A DNA stretch of 64,000 nt from FEN-1073 sp963780865. Its GTDB lineage: Bacteria > Chloroflexota > Anaerolineae > Anaerolineales > RBG-16-64-43. The notes below the pieces were generated by a model. That model saw nothing but the letters and a program-made list of their open reading frames with translations. It had not been told where the DNA came from and did no database searches. The stretch covers positions 1-64,000 of the forward strand of contig CAWADT010000017.1 in the NCBI GenBank assembly GCA_963780865.1, written 5' to 3'. This document shows positions 43,491-55,300 of the stretch, piece by piece. Each line of letters opens with the position of its first letter. Within the stretch, counting starts at the first letter, position 1. Position numbers and translations under genes: made by a program.

Positions 43491-46268
43491 CTATCCGGAA
43501 GTTAGGATTCCCAATCCCCTGGCCTTGGCGACAGCCTGGGTTCGTTTCTTGACGCCCAGTTTGCCGTAAATGTTCCTGGTATGCACTTTGACCGTGTCCG
43601 GCGAGATCACCAGCCGCTGGGCGATTTCTCGGTTGGCGAGCCCTTCAGCGATCAAGCGAAGCACCTCGATCTCGCGCTGGGTCAGCGGTTCGATCAAATT
43701 CGTACCGGTCGCCGGGCGTTGGATCTGGCTTGCCGGCATCAACGCCGCGTCTGGAAAAGCCGCCAGGAGCCTGCCGACGTACTCCGGCGCGATCCCCCGC
43801 TGGGCTGCTTCGTAAAGCAATCGGGCCATCGCGGCACCCTCCTCCAGGAACAAGAGGGCAAACCCTTCCGGCTCGGCCATCGCAAGAGCGCGCGCAAGCG
43901 GCGGAAGCGCCTGATCGATTTTCCCAAGCGCATGAAAGGCCAACGCCTGCAGCATCAGGAGTTCGATTTCCAGCCATCCTTGCCTTAAATCCTGGGCGAA
44001 CACCAGGCATTTTTCCAATGCGGAAAGAAGCGGAGAGAGGTCGATTGGTTTTCGACCGGAGGGCGACAAGCGCCGCCGGGCGATGAGCAGGCGAGCGAGC
44101 GTCAGGAATTCCACGGGATATTGTTTTCCGATGCCCTGAGTGATATCCAACTCCGCCGCCCATTGATCGGCGGCTTTCAGCGCCCGGGGGTCGTGCTCGG
44201 CCTGCGTCAGCCAAAGGCGCGCGCGCAGCGCGCCGGCGAGCTTTTCTTCGAACGGTTCCAGAATCTCCATCCGTTCGATCACGTCGGAGGCCCCCGCCCA
44301 ATCGCCGCGGTATCGCTTCAACCGCGCCTGCGCCTCGCTCCACCATTGACGGGCGATGGGGCCGATGTTTCCCACCAGCGGGAGCAACTCCGCCGCCTTG
44401 GCGAGCATCCGATCCGCTTCCTCAAATTCTCCCCATTCCAAAAAGATCGACCCGAGGACGGCGTATCCTCCGGCGGCGAGCGGCAACGGATGGCCTTCCC
44501 GTTCGGAAGGTTCAACGATGGTCCGCAGAATTTCCCGGCAGATCGACGCCCCGCGCCGGAACTTTCCGGCGTAACACAAATAGGCCGCCTGCACGAAGGC
44601 CGCCAGCATCGCAAAATGGAGATTCCCGCCTGCTAGTCCGGCCTCGCGCGCTTCGACGAGGCATTGGATGGCGGTTTGCTGTTCGCTGATGCTGGTTCCC
44701 AGGATGTAAAGCAAGATGCTGCGCAATCCCGGGTCGTCGTCCGGGACGCGCTCCAGCGCCCGGCGGGCGGTCCGAATGATTTCTTCCGGAGGATCGCCGC
44801 GGCGCCACCAGGCGCGCGTCCGGACGGCGGCGACGTTGCCGGCGAAACGGGATTCGGCTTGCGGATCGGCGCCCCATGGCCGACCCGGATCGCCGATCCT
44901 GGATTCCCATGCCCGCTCGGCCTCCCGCGCCCAAAGCTCGGCGGTATCGGCGGAAACCCTGGTCGGGCGCGACGGCGCATACAATTCGGACCAGGCGCGA
45001 TGGAGACAAAGGAGCGGACTGGAGCGAATAACATCGTCCGGCAATGCCCTCAGCCAGGCGAGGGTGAGGGCGGTCTCGCCGCGATAGATCAGTCCCGGCG
45101 CTTGCCGCTCTCCGAGAGCGGCGGAATATTTAAAATCCGAGGAGGCCAGGGCGTGGGACATGGCTTCGGCGATGAAACCCTCTTTTTCGTACCAGGCGCT
45201 GGCCCGCAGGTGCAGCCGCGCGATCTCTTGCGGTTCCATAGACTGTCGCAGCCGCTTTTGCAAAAGGTCGGCGAAGAGATGATGATAACGGTACCAATTG
45301 CGTTCGTTATCGAGCGGAAAAATAAAAATGTTGGCCCGCTCCAGGTCGCCAAGGATCTCCCGCCCGTTCTCAACGCCAGTGTCCCCCGGGCAGACCGCGT
45401 CGCACAACGAGCCGCAGAGGCGTTCCAAGATCGAGGTTTGCAGCAGAAAGGTTTGAACGGGCATCGGCTGGCGATGGAGCACTTCCTCGGTCAGATAATC
45501 GCCGATATAGCGGTTGTCCCCGGCTAAGGCGGCGATAAAGCCGTGTCTATCGGGTTCGCCCTTGAGGGAAAGCGCAGCCATCTGCAAACCGACGATCCAT
45601 CCATCGGTCCGGCTCTCCAGCGCGGCGATGTCTTCGACCGATAGGTCAAGCGCCCCGGCGTTGTTGATTAATTCAGCGGTTTCGGCGGTCGTGAATCGCA
45701 AGTCGGAGTAGCGAATCTCGTTCATTTCCACGCGGCCCCTAAGGCGCGGGATCGGGAGCGGCGGATCGGCCCGCGTGATGATGATTAAATGAAGCCGCGA
45801 GGGGAAATGGTCGAGCAGATAGTTCAGGCTGCAGTGAATAGCGTCGAAGACAATGAGGTGATAATCATCCAGAACGAGTACGATCGGCTTGGAGACGCCC
45901 GCCAGGTCGTTGATCAGCGAAGCCACCAACGGTTCGAGCGGCGGTGGTTCGGGCGATTGCAGCGCCGCCTGAGCGGTCCGGCCGAGCGAGCTATCCACCA
46001 TCTGAAGCGCGGCGATGACGTATTGCCAGAAACGAAGCGGGTCGTTATCTCCCGAATCGAGCGAAAGCCAGGCGCAGCGGATGCCGGATTGCGCAGAGAG
46101 CCACTCGGCAACCAGCGTGGTCTTGCCAAAACCGGCGGGAGCGGAGATCAGGGTTAACTTGCGGTCGATCCCGGAGCTCACGCGCTCAGTCAAACGCGGG
46201 CGCGGTACCAGCCCGGGCCGGGCGGCGGGGATGTATAGTTTGGTCGCAAGCAAAGGGGCTACCGTCAT
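43491..46268 (-). CDS. MalT-like LuxR-family STAND regulator
   Basis: About 925 residues from ATG 46268 (MTVAPLLATKLYIP). A TTG 24 bases upstream is an alternative. The N-terminal NTPase has the Walker A SAPAGFGKTTL and Walker B VLVLDDYHL. FLLQTSILERLCGSLCDAV and YRYHHLFADLLQKRL are arm motifs of the MalT/STAND class. A long TPR-like helical middle follows. The C-terminal GerE/LuxR helix-turn-helix is LTQREIEVLRLIAEGLANREIAQRLVISPDTVKVHTRNIYGKLGVKKR. Such proteins bind a signal and ATP, oligomerise and activate transcription. Target genes are unknown. Confidence 0.92.
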   Translation of the reverse strand: MTVAPLLATKLYIPAARPGLVPRPRLTERVSSGIDRKLTLISAPAGFGKTTLVAEWLSAQSGIRCAWLSLDSGDNDPLRFWQYVIAALQMVDSSLGRTAQAALQSPEPPPLEPLVASLINDLAGVSKPIVLVLDDYHLIVFDAIHCSLNYLLDHFPSRLHLIIITRADPPLPIPRLRGRVEMNEIRYSDLRFTTAETAELINNAGALDLSVEDIAALESRTDGWIVGLQMAALSLKGEPDRHGFIAALAGDNRYIGDYLTEEVLHRQPMPVQTFLLQTSILERLCGSLCDAVCPGDTGVENGREILGDLERANIFIFPLDNERNWYRYHHLFADLLQKRLRQSMEPQEIARLHLRASAWYEKEGFIAEAMSHALASSDFKYSAALGERQAPGLIYRGETALTLAWLRALPDDVIRSSPLLCLHRAWSELYAPSRPTRVSADTAELWAREAERAWESRIGDPGRPWGADPQAESRFAGNVAAVRTRAWWRRGDPPEEIIRTARRALERVPDDDPGLRSILLYILGTSISEQQTAIQCLVEAREAGLAGGNLHFAMLAAFVQAAYLCYAGKFRRGASICREILRTIVEPSEREGHPLPLAAGGYAVLGSIFLEWGEFEEADRMLAKAAELLPLVGNIGPIARQWWSEAQARLKRYRGDWAGASDVIERMEILEPFEEKLAGALRARLWLTQAEHDPRALKAADQWAAELDITQGIGKQYPVEFLTLARLLIARRRLSPSGRKPIDLSPLLSALEKCLVFAQDLRQGWLEIELLMLQALAFHALGKIDQALPPLARALAMAEPEGFALLFLEEGAAMARLLYEAAQRGIAPEYVGRLLAAFPDAALMPASQIQRPATGTNLIEPLTQREIEVLRLIAEGLANREIAQRLVISPDTVKVHTRNIYGKLGVKKRTQAVAKARGLGILTSG

Positions 46269-46703
46269 AGTGAGCCTGGCGAGCTTTTCCAATCTGGGTC
46301 AACCGCGGGGACGGCTGTCGCTGTCTCCATTGCCATAGCCCTTGGAAAAATGTTATGAATGAAAAAAGATTTCTAAATATTCCTATCAGGAAAATACACT
46401 TCACGTTTTCTCAACGGCAGCCATTAACAATCCCAACGTCTCCTTGCGCAGCGTCACCTTGCGGAGCCGCCGGATCACTTCAATTATAGCAGTCTCCGCC
46501 GGAGCTTCGACGCGCTCGATCTTGCATCTCCCGCAATTACGCGTTCCGCCCGGAATCGGACGGGCGATCACCTCATTTTCTTTGGGTGGGGATGCTTCTC
46601 CATTCAAAGTCTCTGGCTGGAGGATTAATGTTAAGGTTGATTTTTCCCGATGATTAGTTTAACCCAAAATGGTATCTATCATTATCTGATCCACTTAACC
46701 AAC

Positions 46704-46955
46704 CTATCCTCCCACCGGTTCCTGCGTTGGCCAAATATTCGCGGGTGTTACTATGCATCGATCCGTTGGCTGCTGAAAGGTCTGATAGAATTCGTCAAGG
46801 GACATGGATGTTGCTTCTTCAATAGATTTATAACCCTGAAGAACCTCACCTAAGACGGATTGCACGTTATCAGTGAATGTTTTTTTCATCTCCGGAAGGA
46901 AATAGATCCATGTAAATATGGGCGTCTGAAAAGCAACCGAGAACCGTCTGATTAT
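46704..46955 (-). pseudogene. Fragment resembling the C-terminus of a sugar-binding protein
   Basis: An open minus frame after a TGA at 46956-46958 reads FQTPIFTWIYFLPEMKKTFTDNVQSVL, then SIEEATSM, DEFYQTFQ and a stop at 46704. The order (aromatic-Pro segment, MKKxFTDNVQxVL, SIEEA) is that of the last helices of family-1 ABC sugar-binding proteins. There is no N-terminal part nearby, so it looks like a truncated relic. Confidence 0.4.
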
Positions 46956-47012
46956 TCATCCGCATTCTGGTAGAAAAGTGCAAAAATATACCTTAGTCAG
47001 GATGATGCAGAA

Positions 47013-47171
47013 TTAGGCGACTAACCCTGTGGTCGGCGAATGCATCCATGCGCCGCTGCGTGCATCCCATAGCATGATCGTACTAACTGCGCCTCCACTG
47101 GCTAGAATCTGACCATCCGGCGAGAAAGCGATCTCGAATTTCGGTCTGCAAATACGAGATGCCCCGTAAAA
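47013..47171 (-). pseudogene. WD40-repeat fragment
   Basis: The minus frame between TGA (47172-47174) and TAA (47013-47015) contains one clear WD40 blade: FEIAFSPDGQILASGG, then STIMLWDARSGAW. No complete repeat protein surrounds it. The upstream sequence continues weakly in another frame, indicating a decayed gene. Confidence 0.55.
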
Positions 47172-47796
47172 TCACCGGGGAAAACTTCGACTCCCTGAGC
47201 CTGCCCCGCGCGTAAGGCGGGGTCGATCACAAGAATAGATTCAATGTTTTTCAGCAATCTGGTAATAGCCATCTTGTCACGCAAGAATAGTGGGCCGTCC
47301 GGACCAGAGGATCTATATTCATATTACCTTCCATTTACTACCGTGGCATAAATTTATTGATCTGACCCAAAAATTCACTGGTCGAGGATAGTTTCCCGCA
47401 CGCCAAATAAATAAGCTTGGTAGCTCATGCTTTATCAAGGATAAGCAAGGATGCCATAGGAAAACCAAAATGTTTGAGATCTTATCAGCCTTATCCAATG
47501 ATCCGGAAATATTTTTGGCATAATCAAGTGTCCGTATAATAATATTTCGACGCCATAGATGACCCAGTTCCTCTAGATACTTATCGATTCATATGGAAAT
47601 TCGGCTTTTATTACAAATCTAGTTGGAGTATACTCTAACAATCAATGTACCCGATATCTTGGACGATGGAAGAGGGGTTCATACCGGAAAAGGAAATGGG
47701 GGGTAGGATATGTTTATTTTTCCAGGGAACAATAAGAATAAATAAGAAGGAATAGAATCTCAAAGACGTCATGGGATTGTACCTAGGAGAAAAATA

Positions 47797-48474
47797 ATGC
47801 CAGGGGACAGTTTTGTTGAAAAACATTTTATAAAAAGTTCTTCGATTCTAAACCTAGAGAATCGCAACCAATGCCATAGGCTCATCGCAATAAATAATAA
47901 AGGAAATAATTTCATTTGTATATTTTTTATATTTTTATTATTTTCGGCCTGTGCCCTAGGACCGTCTTTGGCAAATAAAACTTCCACGAGCGACCTAAAC
48001 CCTTCCTTGCAAGCTTCTCCTCAGGTTCCCACCCTGTCTTCCATTCAAACCTCTATGGCTGGTGCAACCACATCTGTGGCAACCCTTCCCGTAAAAACTA
48101 TGACTCAACGATACGCGGTAAGTTCTCCCGAAGCCTATCAGGTTAGTCCCGGCGATGCCGATATGATACAAGATAAGGTATATCTGGAGTCCGTCCAGGT
48201 ACAGATATCTCCAGGTACACTCTATCCGGTATTGGCCATCCTGAAGGGATCTGTGCCAACTGCTTGCCACCTTTTACGGGTTGTATCGATTCCATCGGCT
48301 TTACAAGACCAAGTGGTATTCAAAGCGTATTCGCTTATTAAAAAAAACCAGGTATGCATTCAGCAGATAAAGCCATTTACAGTCGCCATTCCTCTTCAGA
48401 ATCAGATGGGGGTGAAAACTTATCATCTCATCATTAATGGCACGGAATACCTTACCTTCGAGTGGCCAGAATAA
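47797..48474 (+). CDS. Hypothetical lipoprotein
   Basis: 225 residues. AGGAG precedes ATG 47797. A hydrophobic stretch (FICIFFIFLLFSACALG) ends in a lipobox-like FSAC, but about 40 residues precede it. An internal start nearer the hydrophobic segment is possible. A Ser/Thr linker follows, then a compact domain (VYLESVQVQISPGTLYPVLAILKGSVPTACHLLRV, then VCIQQIKPFTVAIPLQ and a C-terminal YHLIINGTEYLTFEW). I recognise this as a beta-rich domain seen in Chloroflexota lipoproteins but cannot give a function. AT-richer than most of the window. Confidence 0.72.
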   Translation: MPGDSFVEKHFIKSSSILNLENRNQCHRLIAINNKGNNFICIFFIFLLFSACALGPSLANKTSTSDLNPSLQASPQVPTLSSIQTSMAGATTSVATLPVKTMTQRYAVSSPEAYQVSPGDADMIQDKVYLESVQVQISPGTLYPVLAILKGSVPTACHLLRVVSIPSALQDQVVFKAYSLIKKNQVCIQQIKPFTVAIPLQNQMGVKTYHLIINGTEYLTFEWPE

Positions 48475-48488
48475 AAATTTTCATCCGC

Positions 48489-48745
48489 GTGGAACAGATG
48501 AGGATGGAATTATCGCATCACAAACCGGTCTGGGGGATATCGTCATAAAAAACAATACTGCCCTGCGGAACATGTTGATCGGAATAGTTATTTTACCGGT
48601 TCTGCTGGCCACGCCCGTCGCCTACAATAATTCCGCGGTACACGCTTAGGATGATAGTTCAACGACCAGTCTCGAATCCATTCAACCACCAACCGAAGAA
48701 CCAGTTTCCACACCTACTTTGGAACCTACGGATACGGAAGAACCC
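48489..48745 (+). pseudogene. Decayed duplicate of the leader and signal region of the subtilase gene
   Basis: Aligns with 49248-49500: the same untranslated leader, then ALRNMLIGIVIL, the signal core, and a Pro/Thr/Glu linker. The start ATG has become ATA (48545-48547) and a CAG codon has become TAG (48647-48649). Similarity fades after the linker and no protease domain follows. It is a dead partial copy lying about 760 bases upstream of the intact gene. Confidence 0.78.
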
Positions 48746-48905
48746 TATCCTGGCTTTTTGTCTCATTCGAAAATTTTTTTAGTCAAAAGTACGGATTTTT
48801 CTTACCGATGATTTGTTATGCTGGGATCGTTCTTTTTAGAAGGAAACCCGCCTCTTCTTCGAATTCCTATGGTTTTACTCCCAATTCACAATAGAACCAT
48901 TTTTT

Positions 48906-48968
48906 CTAAATGAGCAAAGTTGCGGGGATAGGTACATGTAGTTAATAAAGACTACTTTGCTCATTTAG
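48906..48968. repeat. 15-bp perfect inverted repeat with a 33-base loop
   Basis: CTAAATGAGCAAAGT (48906-48920) and its exact complement (48954-48968) flank an unremarkable 33-base interior. It lies in the non-coding space 48746-49304 between the dead duplicate and the subtilase. Could be a small excised-element scar or a structured RNA; no T run follows. Confidence 0.5.
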
Positions 48969-49304
48969 GTCTGATTTCAATAATTACTCACCCCATTCGG
49001 TGACATCCCACACAATCCTGGAGGGAAGACACCGATTCCTGACAACATCCAAAAAATGCGCTTTCCTCATCTGCATTTCCTCAGGTTGAACTTAGCGGCT
49101 TTTTTAGTCCGTATTAATGGTATTGAAGATCGGCGCCGAATAATAATACAATTCAAAGGGCGAGGGACCAAATTTAAGTAAATAATAGGTTAGAATGGGC
49201 AAAGTGGCCAGGATAAACTTGAATTAAAAAAACCAAAACCCATCCATCTGCGTGGAATAGTTGAGGATGGATTTGTCGCATCATAAACCGGTCTGGAGGA
49301 TATC

Positions 49305-52300
49305 GTGATGAAAAACAATAATGCTCTGCGGAACATGCTGATCGGGATTGTTATCTTGGCGGTTCTGCTGGCCGCGCCTATCCCCAGCAATGGTGCGGTG
49401 GTACACGCCCAGGAAGATAGTGCCACGCCCAGCCTGGAAGCCACCCTACCACCGACTGAAGAACCCACCTCCATACCGACTTTGGTGCCCACGGATTCGG
49501 CTACGGAGGAACCGACCTTAACCTCCACTCCCACGGCCACGGAAGAATCCACCTCCACGGAGACGCCCACCGGCGCAACCACGCCGACGGAGACCCCGAC
49601 CGTCACCCCAACCGGCTCCCCAACCTCGACCTCAACGATGGGTCCGACCAGCCGTCCGTTTGATCTGAGCGATATTAATAATCATTACATTGTGGTCTAT
49701 AAGGATAATGTCAATTTCACAGCCAAGGTCAGTCGATGGAACACGGCGATTACGGCGATGGGCGGAAAGATGATGTTTACCTTCTCCAAAGTCCTCCACG
49801 GCTTTGCCGCCGCCATTCCCCCCGAAGCGCTGGACCAGATTAAACAAGATCCGGATGTGGATTATATCGAACCGGATCAGATCATTACCCTGGATAACAT
49901 TGAACTGCCGTCCCTGACCTATACCGACACGCAGAGTTCCCCGGATTGGGGCTTGGATCGGATTGACCAGCAACTCCTGCCCTTGGACAACCTGTATCAC
50001 TATGACTATACCGGCAACTGGGTTAATGTATATGTGGTGGATACCGGGATCCGCACCAGCCATACCGAATTTGGCGGACGCGCCAGCATGGATTTCGATG
50101 CGGTCGGAGACGGGTATGGGACGGATTGCAACGGTCACGGCACCCACGTATCCGGAACGATCGGCGGCGCAACCTATGGGGTGGCGAAAAACACCCGCCT
50201 GCATGGAATCCGGGTGCTGAATTGCGAGGGTTCCGGCACAACCTCGACGATCATTGCAGGTATTGAGTGGGTGACCACCCACCACGCCGACCCGGCTGTG
50301 GTCAACATGAGCCTGGGCGGGAATGGCACGGATACCGCCATGGAGACCGCTATTAATAACTCCATTTCGGCTGGAATCACCTACGTGGTCGCTGCCGGAA
50401 ATAGCGCAGACAATGCCTGCAATTACTTTCCCGCCCGTATCCCGGCGGCCATCACCGTCGCCGCGACAGACGATACGGATACCATGGCGTATTTTTCGAA
50501 TTACGGTTCCTGCGTGGATATCTTCGCTCCGGGGGTGGACATTCTATCCGCATATGGTACCGGTGATTCGGACACCGCCGTATTGAGCGGAACGTCGATG
50601 GCGGCGCCGCATGTCACCGGCGCGGTGGCGCTTTACCTGCAAGAATATCCCAGCGCAACGCCGGCCCAGGTGGCGAGTGCGCTGATTAATAACTCGACAA
50701 AAAATGTGGTTATTTACCCCAACGGTTCTCCCAACCGCATGTTGTATACCTACAATATCCCGGTAGCACCGGCATTAAGTGCCCCGGCGGCGGGATACCA
50801 GACCACCAACACGACGCCGACGCTGACTTGGAATACGGTCCCCGACGGCCTCACGTATGAACTGCAGTATTCGACCTCGTCGTCGTTCGCAAGCGGGAAC
50901 GTAAACGTGCCCGGTCTGGGGACCAGCTACACGTTTGGATCGCCGCTGGCCGACGGCCATTACTACTGGCGCGTGCGCGCGGTCAACGTCAATGCCGCGG
51001 CGGGTGCTTGGAGCGCAAGCCGTGATTTCACCGTCGATACAACCGGCCCGGCGGCCCCCACGCTGAGCTCGCCGGCGGATGCGGCCACGCTGCGCGGGAC
51101 GACGGCCTTCTCGTGGACCGCCCCGGCGACGGCCGCGGGCTACGAGTTTGTATACGACAACGACGCCGACTTCAGCAGCCCGTTGATCGACAACAGCGCC
51201 CTGACGGCGACGAGCTTCACCGTGACGAACCCGGGGCGGGGCAGCTACTACTGGCGTGTGCGGGCCAGGGATGCGCTCGGGAACTGGGGCGCCTGGAGCG
51301 CGGCGCGGACCTTTACAGTGAAAGCCCCGATCCCGGCGACGCCGACATTATCGAGCCCGGCGGCGGGATACCAGACGACGAACACCACGCCGGCGCTGAG
51401 CTGGACCACCGCCTTGAATGGCGACACCTACGAACTGCAGTACTCGACCTCGTCGTCGTTCGCGAGCGGGAACGTGAACGTGCCCGGTCTGGGCACCAGC
51501 TACACGTTCGGATCGCCGCTGGCCGACGGCCATTACTACTGGCGTGTGCGCGCGGTCAACCTGGACAGCGAGCCGGGATCGTGGAGCGCAAGCCGGGACT
51601 TCACCGTCGACACGACCGGCCCGGCCGCCCCCACGCTGAGCGCGCCGGCGGATGCGGCCACGCTTATCGGAACGACGGCCTTCTCGTGGACCGCGCCGGC
51701 GACGGCCGCGGGCTATGAGTTTGTATACGACAACGACGCCGACTTCGGCAGTCCGGTGGCTGACAACAGCGCCCTGACGGCGACGAGCTTCACCGTGACG
51801 AACCCGGCGCTGGGCAGCTATTACTGGCGCGTGCGCGCCAAGGATGCGCTCGGGAACTGGGGCGCCTGGAGCGCAGCGCGGACCTTTACGGTGACTGCGC
51901 CGATTCCGGCCGCGCCCGCGCTATCGAGCCCGGCGGCGGGATTCCAGACGACCAACACAATGCCAACCCTCAACTGGAATACCGTTCCTTATGGCGATAC
52001 GTACGAACTGCAGTATTCAACCTCGTCGTCGTTCGCAAGCGGGAACGTAAACGTGCCCGGTCTGGGGACCAGCTACACGTTTGGATCGCCGCTGGCCGAC
52101 GGCCATTACTACTGGCGCGTGCGCGCGGTCAACGTCAATGCCGCGGCGGGTGCTTGGAGCGCAAGCCGTGATTTCACCGTCGATACAACCGGCCCGGCGG
52201 CCCCCACGCTGAGCTCGCCGGCGGATGCGGCCACGCTGCGCGGGACGACGGCCTTCTCGTGGACCGCCCCGGCGACGGCCGCGGGCTACGAGTTTGTATA

Positions 52301-55300
52301 CGACAACGACGCCGACTTCAGCAGCCCGTTGATCGACAACAGCGCCCTGACGGCGACGAGCTTCACCGTGACGAACCCGGGGCGGGGCAGCTACTACTGG
52401 CGTGTGCGGGCCAGGGATGCGCTCGGGAACTGGGGCGCCTGGAGCGCGGCGCGGACCTTTACAGTGAAAGCCCCGATCCCGGCGACGCCGACATTATCGA
52501 GCCCGGCGGCGGGATACCAGACGACGAACACCACGCCGGCGCTGAGCTGGACCACCGCCTTGAATGGCGACACCTACGAACTGCAGTACTCGACCTCGTC
52601 GTCGTTCGCGAGCGGGAACGTGAACGTGCCCGGTCTGGGCACCAGCTACACGTTCGGATCGCCGCTGGCCGACGGCCATTACTACTGGCGTGTGCGCGCG
52701 GTCAACCTGGACAGCGAGCCGGGATCGTGGAGCGCAAGCCGGGACTTCACCGTCGACACGACCGGCCCGGCCGCCCCCACGCTGAGCGCGCCGGCGGATG
52801 CGGCCACGCTTATCGGAACGACGGCCTTCTCGTGGACCGCGCCGGCGACGGCCGCGGGCTATGAGTTTGTATACGACAACGACGCCGACTTCGGCAGTCC
52901 GGTGGCTGACAACAGCGCCCTGACGGCGACGAGCTTCACCGTGACGAACCCGGCGCTGGGCAGCTATTACTGGCGCGTGCGCGCCAAGGATGCGCTCGGG
53001 AACTGGGGCGCCTGGAGCGCAGCGCGGACCTTTACGGTGACTGCGCCAATTCCGGCCGCGCCCGCGCTATCGAGCCCGGCGGCGGGATTCCAGACGACCA
53101 ACACAATGCCAACCCTCAACTGGAATACCGTTCCTTATGGCGATACGTACGAACTGCAGTATTCAACCTCGTCGTCGTTCGCAAGCGGGAACGTAAACGT
53201 GCCCGGTCTGGGGACCAGCTACACGTTTGGATCGCCGCTGGCCGACGGCCATTACTACTGGCGCGTGCGCGCGGTCAACGTCAATGCCGCGGCGGGTGCT
53301 TGGAGCGCAAGCCGTGATTTCACCGTCGATACAACCGGCCCGGCGGCCCCCACGCTGAGCTCGCCGGCGGATGCGGCCACGCTGCGCGGGACGACGGCCT
53401 TCTCGTGGACCGCCCCGGCGACGGCCGCGGGCTACGAGTTTGTATACGACAACGACGCCGACTTCAGCAGCCCGTTGATCGACAACAGCGCCCTGACGGC
53501 GACGAGCTTCACCGTGACGAACCCGGGGCGGGGCAGCTACTACTGGCGTGTGCGGGCCAGGGATGCGCTCGGGAACTGGGGCGCCTGGAGCGCGGCGCGG
53601 ACCTTTACAGTGAAAGCCCCGATCCCGGCGACGCCGACATTATCGAGCCCGGCGGCGGGATACCAGACGACGAACACCACGCCGGCGCTGAGCTGGACCA
53701 CCGCCTTGAATGGCGACACCTACGAACTGCAGTACTCGACCTCGTCGTCGTTCGCGAGCGGGAACGTGAACGTGCCCGGTCTGGGCACCAGCTACACGTT
53801 CGGATCGCCGCTGGCCGACGGCCATTACTACTGGCGTGTGCGCGCGGTCAACCTGGACAGCGAGCCGGGATCGTGGAGCTCAAGCCGGGACTTCACCGTC
53901 GACACGACCGGCCCGGCCGCCCCGGCGCTGAGCGCGCCGGCGGTGGACGCCACGGTGGTGGGTACGCCGTCCTTCACCTGGACCGCGCCGGCGACGGCCA
54001 CGGGCTATGAGTGGCAAGCTAACCCGACCAACGATTTCAGTGCGCCAGCCTATACCTCGCCGGTCCTTACCGCTACCAGTTACACACCGGCCACACTCCC
54101 GCAGGGAGACCTCTACTGGGAGGTGCGTGCCAAGGATGCGCTCGGGAACTGGGGCCCGTGGAGCAGCGCCCGCCATGTGTACGTTCAGGCGGCGGTGCCG
54201 GCCGCGCCCGCGCTATCGAGCCCGGCGGCGGGATTCCAGACGACGAACACGATGCCGACCCTGAATTGGAATACAGTTCCTTATGGCAACACATACGAAC
54301 TGCAGTACTCAACCTCGTCGTCGTTCGCGAGCGGGAACGTGAACGTGCCCGGCCTGGGCACCAGCTACACGTTTGGATCGCCGCTGGCCGACGGCCATTA
54401 CTACTGGCGGGTGCGCGCGGTCAACGTCAATGCCGCGGCGGGTGCCTGGAGCGCAAGCCGTGATTTCACCGTCGATACGGCCGGCCCGGTGGCCCCGGCG
54501 TTGAGCTCGCCGGCGGATGCGGCCACGCTGCGCGGGACGACGGCCTTCTCGTGGACCGCCCCGGCGACGGCCGCGGGCTACGAGTTTGTATACGACAACG
54601 ACGCCGACTTCAGCAGCCCGGTGATCGACAACAGCGCCCTGACGGCGACGAGCTTCACGGTGACGAACCCGGCGCGGGGCAGCTACTACTGGCGCGTGCG
54701 CGCCAAGGATGCGCTCGGGAACTGGGGCGCCTGGAGCGCGGCGCGGACGTTTGTGATTAATGCGCCGATACCCGCGACGCCCGGACTGTCGAGCCCGGCG
54801 GCGGGATTCCAGACGACGAACGCCACGCCAACCCTGACTTGGACGACCGCCTTTAACGGCAATACATACGAACTGCAGTACTCGACCTCGTCGTCGTTCG
54901 CGAGCTATGTGAACGTGAACGGCTTGGGCACCAACTACACGTTCGGATCGCCGCTCTCGGACGGCCACTACTACTGGCGGGTGCGCGCGGCCAACCTGGA
55001 CAGCGAGTCGGGACCGTGGAGCGCAATCCGGGACTTTACCGTCGACACGACCGGCCCGGCCGCCCCGGCGCTGAGCGCGCCGGCGGATGCGGCCACGCTG
55101 CGCGGAACGACGGCCTTCTCCTGGACCGCCCCGGCGACGGCCGCGGGCTACGAGTTTGTATACGACAACGACGCCGACTTCGGCAGCCCGTTGGTCGACA
55201 ACAGCGCCCTGACGGCGACGAGCTTCACCGTGACGAACCCGGCGCGGGGCAGCTACTACTGGCGCGTGCGCGCCAAGGATGCGCTCGGGAACTGGGGCCC

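Larger units (their letters stand above)
46269..47796. other. Gene-poor stretch with gene remnants
   Basis: About 1.5 kb with lower GC than the flanks and no intact gene. It holds two recognisable fragments, 46704-46955 (binding-protein tail) and 47013-47171 (WD40 repeat). A 68-codon minus frame at 46401-46607 with a CxxC pair has no convincing ribosome site. From 47285 to 47796 nothing was found. Confidence 0.5.

Noticed and set aside
46401..46607. 68-codon minus-strand frame with a CxxC pair
   Set aside because: Weak ribosome site, no recognised family, within a stretch of gene remnants; could be real but not supportable from sequence alone.
50859..53945. Tandem repeats considered as a CRISPR-like or non-coding satellite array
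   Set aside because: The 1146-bp period is a multiple of three, inside one continuous frame, and encodes regular Ig/FN3-like modules.
51113..54010. Three equal 201-codon frames in the +2 frame of the protease repeats
   Set aside because: They are the repeated out-of-frame reading of the 1146-bp unit; Arg/Gly-rich and without motifs.
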